Assembly (NCBI GenBank): GCA_965222645.1
Contig: OZ244968.1
Coordinates: forward strand, 4,588,001-4,652,000
DNA length: 64,000 bases
Source of the DNA: JABDMH01 sp965222645
GTDB taxonomy: Bacteria; Bacteroidota; Bacteroidia; Chitinophagales; Saprospiraceae
Direction: 5' to 3'
Part shown: piece after piece, positions 17,949 through 26,682 of the stretch
How positions within the stretch are numbered: the stretch's first letter is position 1
Layout: each line of letters begins with the position of its first letter
Notes under the pieces: generated by a model
Database searches by the model: none
Seen by the model: the letters and a program-made list of their open reading frames with translations, nothing else
What the model was told of the DNA's origin: nothing
Position numbers and translations under genes: made by a program

Positions 17949-18120
17949 TCGGCCAAATTTATTTGTACCGGCCAAATTTATTTGTACCGGCCAAATTTAT
18001 TTGGCCGTGCCTGTTTAGAGCAGCCGGCCAATTAAAATTGGTGTTCCGGGCCCCCGTACCGGCCAAATAAATTTGGCCATGCCTTGTAGGGCCTGCTACA
18101 TCGGCCAATTTTAATTGCCT
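17949..18120. repeat. REP-like hairpins (GGCCAAAT/GGCCAATT type) downstream of the RAYT gene
   Basis: Several short hairpins are clustered here. GGCCAAAT-TT-ATTTGGCC is complete at about 17989-18006. Half-copies lie at about 17951 and 17969. CCGGCCAATTAAAATTGG is at about 18024, GGCCAAATAAATTTGGCC at 18061-18078, and a TCGGCCAATTTTAATTG copy at about 18101. Arms are 8 bp with a 2-nt loop. The array flanks the transposase-like gene on its 3' side and matches the set on its 5' side. That is the expected pattern for REP elements mobilised by a RAYT. Confidence 0.8.
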
Positions 18121-18143
18121 GGACTCCAGACAGCTGCCAGAAA

Positions 18144-18815
18144 TTATCTAAATCTTGGAGACAAATACGAATAGGGGAATTTATCCCAGCGTTTAACAAT
18201 TCCAGCTTTCACTGGATTCTGCAAAATATAGTTCATTATATTAGTTAGGGATTTTTCGTTTCGTACTATCTGATCGTAACTCTCTCGTTGCCAGAATTTA
18301 CCATTCCTGCCAAGTAACCTGTTTGCATGGACAGCCGAGGGTCCTTTAATTCGCTTCATTATATCAGACAAGGGTGTAAAATCGTATTCTTGAAATTGCC
18401 TGTCTTCATAGTTACTTGGAATCTGAATCCCTGTATCAATGAGAATGTGCACGTGATTTGACATTATGCAATAGCAGATAAGCTCGTACAGGTCGCCATC
18501 AAATCTGTGTAGTTGCTCAGCGACCACTGATGCTACTTCAGGCCTTCTTAGATAGGTTGGACCAGATGTAGTTTTATCTAAGACATCATCATTTGTACGG
18601 AAGTGTCTGTTATTTCTTTCTTCATGTGAGGGATCAGCTGGATTGTTATCGTTTGTTGATGTACTCATCGTGTTCTGATACCTTTGCCTAAGCCTGGTCA
18701 ATTCTGCTTTTGAAACGGATCCTTTCAATCTGAAGGTCACGAAAAAAGTTCCTCCAATGGGCTGGATATGGGGAAGGTTCCGACGGTAGGAGAATTTAAT
18801 GTCTTTGGGTTTCAT
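18144..18815 (-). CDS. REP-associated tyrosine transposase (RAYT, Y1_Tnp/HUH family)
   Basis: 223 residues from the ATG at 18815. A longer in-frame extension to 18965 translates hairpin repeats and is not credible. The N-terminus has HIQPIGGTFFVTFRLKGS, the RAYT opening motif. The HUH motif is NHVHIL with His121 and His123. The likely nucleophile is Tyr180 in FWQRESYDQIVRNEKSL, followed by NYILQNPVKAGIV, the conserved RAYT C-terminal block. RAYTs are single-strand DNA nucleases/transposases linked to REP hairpins. Here matching hairpins sit on both sides (17949-18120 and 18911-19043), supporting an active or recently active RAYT/REP unit. Confidence 0.9.
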   Translation of the reverse strand: MKPKDIKFSYRRNLPHIQPIGGTFFVTFRLKGSVSKAELTRLRQRYQNTMSTSTNDNNPADPSHEERNNRHFRTNDDVLDKTTSGPTYLRRPEVASVVAEQLHRFDGDLYELICYCIMSNHVHILIDTGIQIPSNYEDRQFQEYDFTPLSDIMKRIKGPSAVHANRLLGRNGKFWQRESYDQIVRNEKSLTNIMNYILQNPVKAGIVKRWDKFPYSYLSPRFR

Positions 18816-18910
18816 CTTAATGGATTTGGATCGATTAATGTACAAAAAATTGTGTCGGCGGTCGAAAGTCCAGAAGCCGAGTCGTCTGCAGAGAAGAAAG
18901 CCCCCCGTAT

Positions 18911-19043
18911 CGGCCAATTTTGATTGGCCGTCCGTTAAGCCGCTCCCTGCCCCCGTATCGGCCAATTAAAATTGGCAGTTCCGTTAAGCCTCCTCTAAGC
19001 CCCCGTAGTTCCTTGTGTCTCCCTCGGCCAATTAAAATTGGCC
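18911..19043. repeat. REP-like hairpins upstream of the RAYT gene
   Basis: Three hairpins occur at about 18911-18930 (CGGCCAATTTTGATTGGCCG), 18959-18976 (CGGCCAATTAAAATTGGC) and 19024-19043 (CGGCCAATTAAAATTGGCCG). They are spaced 48 and 65 bp apart and share flanks of the form CCCCCGTAT...TCCGTTAAGCC. The hairpin arms equal those on the 3' side of the RAYT gene. The last one ends only 45 bp before the trp promoter. Confidence 0.85.
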
Positions 19044-19088
19044 GTTCCGTCAAGCCGCCCACTCATATATCGATTTTTTGGTATATTT

Positions 19089-19118
19089 TTTGCAACAACC
19101 GAATTATGTGTATCTTTG
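19089..19118 (+). promoter_or_regulatory. Bacteroidetes-type promoter of the trp operon
   Basis: TTTG at 19089-19092 and TATCTTTG at 19111-19118 match the Bacteroidetes -33 (TTTG) and -7 (TAnnTTTG) consensus with an 18-bp spacer. Transcription would start near 19123-19126, about 8-10 bp before the trp leader peptide ATG. No operator for a Trp repressor was recognised. Confidence 0.75.
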
Positions 19119-19132
19119 CTGTGCAAAACGAT

Positions 19133-19198
19133 ATGAGAAATATAGTACAAAATACAAACTGGTGGTGGTCAATCAATGCTCATAAAAGGGTGTATTGA
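19133..19198 (+). CDS. trpL: trp operon leader peptide with three consecutive Trp codons
   Basis: An ATG at 19133 opens a 21-codon frame, MRNIVQNTNWWWSINAHKRVY, ending in TGA at 19196-19198. Three tandem TGG codons (positions 10-12) directly before a terminator and the trpE gene are diagnostic of a ribosome-mediated attenuation leader. It starts about 10 bp after the predicted transcription start. When charged tRNA-Trp is scarce, ribosomes should stall at the TGG run and permit read-through. A fully convincing antiterminator pairing was not found by eye. Confidence 0.85.
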   Translation: MRNIVQNTNWWWSINAHKRVY

Positions 19199-19223
19199 CT
19201 AGTCACACTATAAAATATCTTAG

Positions 19224-19258
19224 CGGCTCGTCGTTCACCGGCGAGCCGTTCTTTTTTT
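19224..19258 (+). terminator. trp attenuator (intrinsic terminator)
   Basis: CGGCTCGTCG (19224-19233) and CGGCGAGCCG (19239-19248) form a 10-bp stem with one G-U pair and a 5-nt loop. TTCTTTTTTT follows. It lies 25 bp after the stop of the Trp-rich leader peptide and 22 bp before the trpE start. This is the expected place for the attenuator of this operon. Confidence 0.9.
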
Positions 19259-19280
19259 GACAATCTCGATTGTGAGTAAA

Positions 19281-20672
19281 ATGAGTAGAATTATAACGGA
19301 ATCCAGGAATCTTTTATCTGATTTGATTACACCAGTGGCCATCTATTTAAAAATTAGAGATCATTATTTATGCGCTTGTTTGCTGGAGAGTAATGATTAT
19401 CGATCGTCGGAAAATAGTAATTCAATAATTGGTTTTGAACCCCTCGCCGAAATACAGGTCAACAATGGAAAGGTTTTCCTGCGTTACCCCGACGGTGATC
19501 AATCGGAGATGTCACTTTCCAGGCCTATGCAAATTGCCGAGGTGTTTCACGACTTTATGCTTACAGTCAAACCTGCCAACGATGGTGGACCAATTAACGG
19601 TTTTGTGGGACATACCAATTTTGATGCAGTCCAGTATTTTGACACTTTGATTTTTGATAAGGAAAAACATCTCACAGAAGTGCCAGACATGCATTATATT
19701 TTTTACCGGTATTTGATAAACATAAATCATTTCAATGAAGAAATATACCTGATCGAAAACCGCCTGGAAGAAGAGAGCAGTAACTTAGATGCCATCAAAA
19801 GATTAATTTTTGACCATCAGATTACCGACTACGAGTTCTCGTTGGAAGGTGAAGAAATAAGTAATCTCACCGATGAAGATTATAGAAACTTGGTTTCGAA
19901 AGGCAAATATCATTGCCAAATTGGCGACGTCTTCCAAATCGTTTTGTCCAGGCAGTTTCGGCAAAAATTTAAGGGAGATGAGTTTAAGGTATATAGAGTC
20001 CTCCGATCCATAAATCCTTCTCCGTATTTATATTATTTCGATTTTGGGAGTTACAAGATTTTTGGAAGTTCCCCAGAGTCTCAGCTTGTTGTTAAGGATA
20101 ATATCGCACAAGTAAATCCCATAGCCGGGACATACAGGCGAACTGGTAATGACGAAGAAGATGCAAGAAGTGCAGAGGAACTCATCAAAGATCCAAAAGA
20201 AAATGCAGAGCATGTAATGCTTGTCGATCTGGCTCGCAATGATCTTGGCCGGCATTGCACAGATGTTAAAGTAGAAGTTCTAAAAGAGATTCAATATTTT
20301 AGCCATGTGATACATCTAGTTTCGAATGTAACAGGTAAGCTCGAAGAGAATGCCAATACCATTAGAATTTTTGGTGATACATTTCCTGCTGGCACCTTGT
20401 CAGGTGCTCCAAAATATAAGGCTCTAGAGTTAATAAATAAATATGAGAATGTAAATCGCTCTTTTTACGGAGGAGGCATTGGCTTTATTAATTTTAATGG
20501 GGACATCGTCCATGCAATTATTATCAGATCGTTTTTGAGTCTGAAGAATGTGCTTTATCGACAGGCTGGTGCAGGAATCGTGTCGGCCAGTGTGGAGGAA
20601 AGTGAATTGCAAGAAGTGAATAATAAATTGGGAGCTTTGAAAAAGGCCTTGACAATGGCAGAAAAGTTGTAA
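19281..20672 (+). CDS. trpE: Anthranilate synthase component I
   Basis: 463 residues from the ATG at 19281; the upstream TTG/GTG alternatives lie in or next to the terminator. The N-terminal LLES element (CACLLESNDYRSSENSNSIIG) is the tryptophan feedback-binding motif. C-terminal chorismate-enzyme motifs are present: SPYLYYFDFGSYKIFGSSPE, NPIAGTYRRTG, LVDLARNDLGRHC, and FPAGTLSGAPKYKALELI. It makes anthranilate from chorismate with ammonia from TrpG. It is the first structural gene of trpEGDCFBA and is controlled by the upstream attenuator. Confidence 0.95.
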   Translation: MSRIITESRNLLSDLITPVAIYLKIRDHYLCACLLESNDYRSSENSNSIIGFEPLAEIQVNNGKVFLRYPDGDQSEMSLSRPMQIAEVFHDFMLTVKPANDGGPINGFVGHTNFDAVQYFDTLIFDKEKHLTEVPDMHYIFYRYLININHFNEEIYLIENRLEEESSNLDAIKRLIFDHQITDYEFSLEGEEISNLTDEDYRNLVSKGKYHCQIGDVFQIVLSRQFRQKFKGDEFKVYRVLRSINPSPYLYYFDFGSYKIFGSSPESQLVVKDNIAQVNPIAGTYRRTGNDEEDARSAEELIKDPKENAEHVMLVDLARNDLGRHCTDVKVEVLKEIQYFSHVIHLVSNVTGKLEENANTIRIFGDTFPAGTLSGAPKYKALELINKYENVNRSFYGGGIGFINFNGDIVHAIIIRSFLSLKNVLYRQAGAGIVSASVEESELQEVNNKLGALKKALTMAEKL

Positions 20673-20744
20673 TTTTTTCTGTCTTCACCGGTCAGTAGAC
20701 GCTTGGCCGGGAAGGTCAGTTTCAAAATAGTAAAAAAAGTATTA

Positions 20745-21365
20745 ATGAAAGTATTAATGATAGACAATTACGATTCGTTTACTTATAATCTTGTGCAATA
20801 TATTCGTGAAATTACTCCATATCAAATGGATATTTTTAGAAATGATGCTATCCCTATTCACGAAGTAGAGTTATATGATGTGATCGTCCTGTCTCCCGGT
20901 CCGGGTGTACCATCAGAATCGGGGATTACCCCGGAGGTAATTCGTCAATATCACAAATCAAAATCAATTCTGGGCGTCTGTTTGGGACATCAGGCTATCG
21001 GAGAGGTTTTTGGTGGCAGTTTGCACAATCTGGAAAAAGTATACCATGGAGTAGCCACAAATGTGTCGGTTGTGGGAGACGATGTTCTCTTCCGTAATAT
21101 GGATAAAACTTTTTCAGCGGGCCGATATCACTCCTGGATTGTGCTAAAAAGCGATCTGCCGGAGTGTTTGGAAATCACTGCTGTAGATGAGCAAGGTACG
21201 ATAATGGCGATGAGGCACAAGGAATACAATGTGAGAGGTGTGCAGTTTCATCCCGAAAGTATTTTGACACCCAATGGTAAAAAAATCCTCAGAAATTTTT
21301 TCGACTATTCATATGAGTATATGGAATTGATACAAGAACGGAAAAACAATCGATCACTCGCCTAA
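20745..21365 (+). CDS. trpG: Anthranilate synthase component II (glutamine amidotransferase)
   Basis: 206 residues from the ATG at 20745, where the family N-terminus KVLMIDNYDSFTYNLVQYI begins; the upstream extension is not conserved. The class I glutaminase triad is visible: Cys in LGVCLGHQAIGEVFGG, and His and Glu in VQFHPESILTPNG. The oxyanion stretch is SPGPGVPSESG. It supplies ammonia to TrpE. The gap to trpE (72 bp) is the longest inside the operon. The gap to trpD is 11 bp. Confidence 0.95.
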   Translation: MKVLMIDNYDSFTYNLVQYIREITPYQMDIFRNDAIPIHEVELYDVIVLSPGPGVPSESGITPEVIRQYHKSKSILGVCLGHQAIGEVFGGSLHNLEKVYHGVATNVSVVGDDVLFRNMDKTFSAGRYHSWIVLKSDLPECLEITAVDEQGTIMAMRHKEYNVRGVQFHPESILTPNGKKILRNFFDYSYEYMELIQERKNNRSLA

Positions 21366-21376
21366 AATATCTTTTT

Positions 21377-22372
21377 ATGAAAGAGATCCTGAACGAGTTA
21401 TTTGACCATAAGAAATTATCACGGGATGAAGCTCGCCGCATCTTATTACAGATAGGTGAGGAGAAGTTTAATGATGCTGAGTTGGCTTCCTTTCTGACCG
21501 TCTTTAAAATGAGACCTATAACTAAGGATGAGTTGCATGGGTTTAGGGATGCGCTGCTGGAGTTGTGTCTGGCTGTTGATTTTGGTGAATGTAACTCCAT
21601 TGATATTGTGGGAACGGGTGGAGATGGAAAAAATACATTTAATATTTCTACATTAAGTTGTTTCGTCGTCGCAGGCGCAGGATATACTGTGACAAAACAT
21701 GGCAATTATGGCGTGTCCTCACTAAGCGGATCTTCAAACGTTTTAGAATTTCTGGGCTACGAATTTACGAATGATGCTGACACTTTAAATAGGCGATTGA
21801 ACAGCTGCAATATTGTGTTTCTGCATGCACCCCTGTTTCACCCGGCAATGAAGGCTGTCGGCCCAGTGAGAAGAGCATTGGGTGTAAAAACATTTTTCAA
21901 TATGCTTGGTCCACTCGTAAATCCATCCAGACCGAAAAGATATTTCCTTGGTGTATACGACATGAATTTGTCGAGACTTTACCAATATATACTCCAGGAA
22001 GACCCAGGCACATTTGCAGTGGTTTATAATCTTGACGGGTATGATGAAATATCACTAACAGATCAGTTTATTTATCGCACAAATGATACAGAGCAATTTA
22101 TTACCCCGGAGCAACTGGGTCTTCAGCGATGGAAGCCGGCTGACTTGCATGGTGGAAACTCCGTGGAAGAGGCTGCGACAATTTTTCTTAATATCTTAGA
22201 GGGGAAGGGCACAGAGGCTCAGAAACAAGTCATTTATGCAAATGCGGGACTTGCAATTCAACGATTTGATCCCACCCGGTCATTCGAGGAGTGCATCAAT
22301 GATGCTAAAACATCACTTGATAGCGGTGCCGCCTTAGAAGTTATGCAGAAATGCGTGAACACAAAATTGTAA
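21377..22372 (+). CDS. trpD: Anthranilate phosphoribosyltransferase
   Basis: 331 residues, the normal size for the unfused enzyme. PRPP/anthranilate-site motifs are present: DIVGTGGDGKNTFNISTLS, VTKHGNYGVSSLSGSSNVLEFLGY, and GPLVNPSRPKRYFLGVYD. Further along, VVYNLDGYDEISLTD carries the acidic metal site. It transfers the phosphoribosyl group to anthranilate. It sits between trpG and trpC with 10-11-bp gaps. Confidence 0.95.
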   Translation: MKEILNELFDHKKLSRDEARRILLQIGEEKFNDAELASFLTVFKMRPITKDELHGFRDALLELCLAVDFGECNSIDIVGTGGDGKNTFNISTLSCFVVAGAGYTVTKHGNYGVSSLSGSSNVLEFLGYEFTNDADTLNRRLNSCNIVFLHAPLFHPAMKAVGPVRRALGVKTFFNMLGPLVNPSRPKRYFLGVYDMNLSRLYQYILQEDPGTFAVVYNLDGYDEISLTDQFIYRTNDTEQFITPEQLGLQRWKPADLHGGNSVEEAATIFLNILEGKGTEAQKQVIYANAGLAIQRFDPTRSFEECINDAKTSLDSGAALEVMQKCVNTKL

Positions 22373-22382
22373 AAAGCCGATA

Positions 22383-23189
22383 GTGAATATTCTCGATAAA
22401 ATACTCAGTACTAAGAGGAAAGAAGTTGATAAAAGAAAGGAACGTGTTTCGAGTAAACATTTACAAAATTCACCTTTGTTTTCACGGAGCATCAGTTCTT
22501 TGTGCAAGAGATTGCGCCAGTCTCATGGTCCGGGAATAATTGCTGAATTTAAACGTCGGTCACCTTCTCGCGGGAGTATATTTGAAAATGCCCAGGTGGT
22601 CCCGGTAGTGCAGTCTTACGAGAAGGAGGGATGCTCAGGTATTTCGATTTTGACCGATACCCACTTTTTCGGAGGTTCATTAAATGATCTAATTCTGGCC
22701 CGGTCAAATGTTTCGGTGCCAATACTGCGGAAGGAATTTATCATCGATCAGTTTCAGCTTGTGGAGGCAAAATCCGCAGGAGCGGACGTAATACTATTGA
22801 TAGCTGAAGCTCTGTCTGCCAGGGAAGCAAGAGATTTGGCGCAGTTTGCCAAGTCTTTAAATCTGGAAGTGATCATGGAGATGCACAGTGAGGAGCAACT
22901 AGACAAGGTAAATGATCATGTAGACATTGTAGGAATAAATAATCGCGATTTAAAGACATTTAATGTGGATCTGGAGGCCTCAATCCGGTTGCTCGAAAAA
23001 CTTGATGGACAATTTCTGTTTATTTCGGAAAGCGGTATCAATAATCCTGATGATGTCATAAAATTGTACAGTGCGGGATTTCAGGGTTTTTTAATCGGGG
23101 AGTCTTTTATGAAGACCCATAAACCGGGCGAAGCTTTACGTGACTTTTTAATGCACGTTAACAAAGTAAACAGTATTGAAGAAGAATGA
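22383..23189 (+). CDS. trpC: Indole-3-glycerol phosphate synthase
   Basis: 268 residues from a GTG start at 22383, which fits the usual NILDKILSTKRKEV opening. Motifs include GIIAEFKRRSPSRG (catalytic Lys), CSGISILTDTHFFGGS, PILRKEFIIDQFQL (Lys), DVILLIAEALS, VGINNRDLKTF and ISESGINNPDDV. It converts CdRP to indole-3-glycerol phosphate. It is a separate polypeptide, not fused to TrpF. Its stop overlaps the trpF start by 4 bp. Confidence 0.95.
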   Translation: MNILDKILSTKRKEVDKRKERVSSKHLQNSPLFSRSISSLCKRLRQSHGPGIIAEFKRRSPSRGSIFENAQVVPVVQSYEKEGCSGISILTDTHFFGGSLNDLILARSNVSVPILRKEFIIDQFQLVEAKSAGADVILLIAEALSAREARDLAQFAKSLNLEVIMEMHSEEQLDKVNDHVDIVGINNRDLKTFNVDLEASIRLLEKLDGQFLFISESGINNPDDVIKLYSAGFQGFLIGESFMKTHKPGEALRDFLMHVNKVNSIEEE

Positions 23190-23794
23190 TCTGGAAGGTT
23201 TGTGGCATGAGAGAGGAGGGCAATATCAGGGCTTTGGCTGAGCTTGGACCTACATGGATGGGATTTATTTTTTATGAGAAATCACCTCGTCATGTTTCTC
23301 AGTTTCCCCACATTGATGATTTGACAATAAAGAAGATTGGTGTCTTTGTGGATGCGAATATCACCTTCATAGAGGAAAAAATCCACGAGTGTGGGTTAGA
23401 TGGAGTTCAGCTGCACGGTGAAGAATCCCCAGAGAAATGTAAAATCTTTATGCGGGATGATTTTCTCGTCGTAAAAGCATTTTCTGTCGGAAGTGATTAC
23501 TCTTTTGAACAAACGGATGCCTATGATGGTCATTGCAATTACTTTCTATTCGATACAAAGGGTCCCTCTCCCGGAGGTACAGGTTTGAGGTTTGATTGGA
23601 ATTTGTTGAAATCTTATCACGGTGACACAGGTTTTATTCTTAGTGGAGGGCTGGGTCCTGACGATGTGTCAGCTTTGAGGGTATTTAGTCACCCTCGATG
23701 GGAGGGTGTAGATGTCAACAGCAGATTCGAATTGAGACCGGGTTTGAAAGATATTGACCTTTTATCAAAATTTAAAGATGGATTATTTAGTTGA
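23186..23794 (+). CDS. trpF: Phosphoribosylanthranilate isomerase
   Basis: 202 residues. The general base Cys is in WKVCGMREEGNI near the start. The general acid Asp is in YFLFDTKG..PGGTG. The phosphate-binding FILSGGLGPDDV and GVDVNSRFEL segments are typical. The start ATG overlaps the trpC stop by 4 bp, and the end overlaps trpB by 17 bp. The product acts between TrpD and TrpC. Confidence 0.95.
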   Translation: MIWKVCGMREEGNIRALAELGPTWMGFIFYEKSPRHVSQFPHIDDLTIKKIGVFVDANITFIEEKIHECGLDGVQLHGEESPEKCKIFMRDDFLVVKAFSVGSDYSFEQTDAYDGHCNYFLFDTKGPSPGGTGLRFDWNLLKSYHGDTGFILSGGLGPDDVSALRVFSHPRWEGVDVNSRFELRPGLKDIDLLSKFKDGLFS

Positions 23795-24959
23795 TGATCG
23801 TGGATTTTACGGTGATTTTGGAGGGGCATTTATTCCCGAAATGCTCTTTGCAAATATTGAAGAGTTAAAGGATAATTATTTAAAAATAATTGAGGAGGAT
23901 AATTTTCACATTGAGTTTAACGACCTCCTAAAAAATTATGTTGGAAGACCCAGTCCCCTCTACTTTGCCAAGCGACTTTCAAAACATTATAGGACGACAA
24001 TTTATTTAAAAAGGGAAGATTTAAATCATACCGGCGCTCACAAAATAAATAATACAATTGGTCAAATACTGGTTGCGCAGCGCCTCGGTAAGAAAAGAAT
24101 AATCGCCGAAACCGGAGCTGGCCAGCATGGTGTAGCCACTGCTACCGTGTGTGCCCTGAAAGGACTGGAGTGCATCGTATATATGGGAGAGATTGATATT
24201 GCACGACAGGCGCCAAATGTATCGCGGATGAGGATGCTCGGTGCCAAGGTGGTGCCGGCACTCAGTGGAAGTAGAACGCTGAAAGATGCGACGAATGAAG
24301 CAATACGGGACTGGATAAACAATCCCGTAGATACGCATTATATTATTGGTTCGGTCGTTGGGCCTCATCCCTATCCTGATATGGTGGCTAGGTTTCAATC
24401 GGTAATTAGTGAAGAAATGAGGGTACAACTCAATGCACAAACGGGTAGTGAGAAGCCCGATTTGATCGTCGCCTGCGTAGGTGGGGGAAGCAATGCCGCT
24501 GGGGCATTCTATCATTATTTGGAGGAGGAAGATGTGAGGTTGGTTTGTGTGGAGGCAGCCGGTCTGGGAGTGGATTCAGGTGAATCAGCTGCGACAAGTG
24601 TGTTGGGAAGTAAGGGGATTATTCATGGGAGTCGCACCCTTTTGATGCAGACTGAAGATGGCCAGATTGTTGAGCCCTATTCGATTTCAGCGGGTCTTGA
24701 TTATCCGGGAATCGGTCCTATGCATGCACACCTGATATCTTCGGGTCGGGCAGAGGCAATCAGCATCACCGATGATGAAGCGCTGGAATCTGCATTTTTA
24801 CTGACAAAGCTTGAAGGAATTATTCCCGCATTAGAATCTGCACATGCCTTTGCAGCAATGGAGTATTTAAAGTACGCTTCTGATGATGTTGTGGTGATCA
24901 ATTTGTCAGGCAGGGGGGATAAGGATTTGAGTACATACATTAAAAAAATGGAGGCGTGA
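23778..24959 (+). CDS. trpB: Tryptophan synthase beta chain
   Basis: 393 residues from the ATG at 23778. A TTG eight codons upstream is also in frame but the family begins near DRGFYGDFGGAFIPEML. The PLP Lys is in LNHTGAHKINNTIGQ. GAGQHGVATATVCAL, the phosphate-binding GGGSNAAGAF and the SAGLDYPGIGP motif are present. This is TrpB1-type, the partner of TrpA. It joins indole and serine. It overlaps trpF by 17 bp and trpA by 4 bp. Confidence 0.95.
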   Translation: MDYLVDDRGFYGDFGGAFIPEMLFANIEELKDNYLKIIEEDNFHIEFNDLLKNYVGRPSPLYFAKRLSKHYRTTIYLKREDLNHTGAHKINNTIGQILVAQRLGKKRIIAETGAGQHGVATATVCALKGLECIVYMGEIDIARQAPNVSRMRMLGAKVVPALSGSRTLKDATNEAIRDWINNPVDTHYIIGSVVGPHPYPDMVARFQSVISEEMRVQLNAQTGSEKPDLIVACVGGGSNAAGAFYHYLEEEDVRLVCVEAAGLGVDSGESAATSVLGSKGIIHGSRTLLMQTEDGQIVEPYSISAGLDYPGIGPMHAHLISSGRAEAISITDDEALESAFLLTKLEGIIPALESAHAFAAMEYLKYASDDVVVINLSGRGDKDLSTYIKKMEA

Positions 24960-25732
24960 ACAGAATTGATCACTTGTTTAAAAAAAAGAAGGAGAACATC
25001 CTAAACATTTATTTCACCGCTGGTTATCCGGCTTTGCAAGACACAACAAGAATTATTTTGCAACTGGCCTATCAAGGTGTTGATATGATTGAAATAGGAA
25101 TGCCTTATTCCGATCCTATGGCTGATGGTCCTACAATACAAGATAGTGGTAGTGTGGCGATTAAGAACGGAATGACCATCGACCTTTTATTTTCGCAATT
25201 GAGTGATATCAGGAACAAGATTGATGTGCCACTGCTGTTTATGGGTTATTTAAATCAGCTCATGCAATACGGTGTTAACCGTTTTCTAAAATCTTGTGAC
25301 AGTATAGGGATAGATGGACTTATTGTTCCTGATCTTCCAGTAGATATTTACGAAAAAGAATTTAGAAATAAAATTGAAGACACAGATCTTCGCATTATTT
25401 TTTTAATTACACCACAGACTTCTCAGGAAAGGATCAAAAAAATAGATAGTCTTTCATCGGGTTTTATTTATATGGTTTCAAATGCTTCAATAACGGGAGC
25501 AAAGAGTGGAATATCAGCTGCCCAGATTGAGTATTTCGAAAGGATTAAATCAATGTCACTCAAGAATCCTAAGTTGATCGGTTTTGGTATTTCTGATCAC
25601 GAGACTTTTTCAACGGCTTGTAAATACGCAGAGGGGGCGATTATCGGAAGTGCGTTTATTAAGGCATTGGGAAAAGAGGAAAAAGATCTTGATGCACGGA
25701 TAGCGGATTTTGTGCAGGAGGTAAGGGGTTGA
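24956..25732 (+). CDS. trpA: Tryptophan synthase alpha chain
   Basis: 258 residues from a GTG start at 24956 overlapping the trpB stop. The catalytic Glu is in MIEIGMPYSDPMADGPTIQ and the catalytic Asp in IDGLIVPDLPVD. The phosphate-binding loop residues are near YMVSNASITGAKSG and IGFGISD. It cleaves indole-3-glycerol phosphate and channels indole to TrpB. It is the last gene of the operon. No intrinsic terminator is obvious after it. Confidence 0.95.
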   Translation: MNRIDHLFKKKKENILNIYFTAGYPALQDTTRIILQLAYQGVDMIEIGMPYSDPMADGPTIQDSGSVAIKNGMTIDLLFSQLSDIRNKIDVPLLFMGYLNQLMQYGVNRFLKSCDSIGIDGLIVPDLPVDIYEKEFRNKIEDTDLRIIFLITPQTSQERIKKIDSLSSGFIYMVSNASITGAKSGISAAQIEYFERIKSMSLKNPKLIGFGISDHETFSTACKYAEGAIIGSAFIKALGKEEKDLDARIADFVQEVRG

Positions 25733-26049
25733 GACATATGCGAAGTCGGGGTTAGGGTAGTAGGAAAGTAGGTACGAAGGGATCTCAACCGCACGTGATT
25801 TTTAGCCATGCACCGGAAATTGTTTTTTTGGTAGGGAGTAGGTAAGTAGGGAGGGATGGCCAGCCCGGCATTGGTTTTAGCAGTGGAAAATAGGCCAATT
25901 GGTTCTCGGACAAATATGTTTTTTATTGACTTTAATGGCAGGTGATCTCAAAAGATCTTCGGAGATAATTATCGAATATATACACTGAATATAGTGGCGA
26001 AATCAGGATCAAAAATAAAAACGGGCGGTAACTATATCGACATTTTACC
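25733..26049. other. Intergenic stretch with AAGTAGG-type simple sequence
   Basis: Purine-rich irregular repeats (GGGTAGTAGGAAAGTAGG; TAGGGAGTAGGTAAGTAGGG) lie just after trpA. They resemble the simple sequence found at 12.6 and 50.6 kb. The remainder shows no gene or clear terminator. Confidence 0.5.
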
Positions 26050-26634
26050 TTAGAATCCGATTCGGATTCCTCCGTTAATGTAAAACAAGTTATTTCTTGG
26101 ACTGGATTCAATTCCTTCAAATACTTCACTTAGACCAAATGAATATCCGACATCGACGAAGGCAAGTGCTAAATCTAATCCAGCACCAATATTCCAGCCA
26201 TAGACTGCATTTTTAAAGTCCCCCATGCTGATCAGAGAAGTTTGTTTGAGATCTTTGTCAACAGTAAATGAAATGTTTGGGCCGGTAAATAATCTGAAAT
26301 CGATCAATCCACCCATCTCCGGCCCAAGCATGCGCCATCCCACCATAACAGGTATGCGAATTCGATTTACTTCAAAGGAACTATTATTTCCCTGCAAGAT
26401 GTCTTTTAGTTCATTATTGGCAGATTCCCAAAAGATGCCGGGTTGTATATAATACTTAGATCCTATTTGCGCATCGATTCCAAATTGGAATCCCGCCTCA
26501 GTGCCGAAATTAAGATCATTATATTTTTTAGTCAGATGGGAAGAATTATAGCCGATTTGTGGTCTTAGTTTAAATTGTGCAGAGGCATCACTGCAAAGAA
26601 AGAAGGCAATGGATAGAATGATTAAATTTTTCAT
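26050..26634 (-). CDS. PorT/OmpW-like outer-membrane beta-barrel protein
   Basis: 194 residues. The signal peptide is NLIILSIAFFLCSDASA. The mature part is a series of alternating beta-strands: FKLRPQIGYNSSH, TEAGFQFGIDAQIG, YYIQPGIFWES, RIRIPVMVGWRML, FRLFTGPNISFTV, GWNIGAGLDLALAFVDVGYSFG. It ends in FYINGGIRIGF with a terminal Phe, typical of outer-membrane barrels. It matches the general porin-family (PF13568-like) pattern of Bacteroidota. The specific function is unknown. The gene is divergent from the PorV-like gene, with about 175 bp between them. Confidence 0.7.
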   Translation of the reverse strand: MKNLIILSIAFFLCSDASAQFKLRPQIGYNSSHLTKKYNDLNFGTEAGFQFGIDAQIGSKYYIQPGIFWESANNELKDILQGNNSSFEVNRIRIPVMVGWRMLGPEMGGLIDFRLFTGPNISFTVDKDLKQTSLISMGDFKNAVYGWNIGAGLDLALAFVDVGYSFGLSEVFEGIESSPRNNLFYINGGIRIGF

Positions 26635-26682
26635 AGCATCACAATTTAGCGTAAATAATAATGTGAATGTTATTTTCAGACG

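Noticed and set aside
18816..18965. N-terminal extension of the RAYT gene
   Set aside because: The extra 50 codons run through the hairpin repeats and precede the conserved RAYT start. The ATG at 18815 fits the family.
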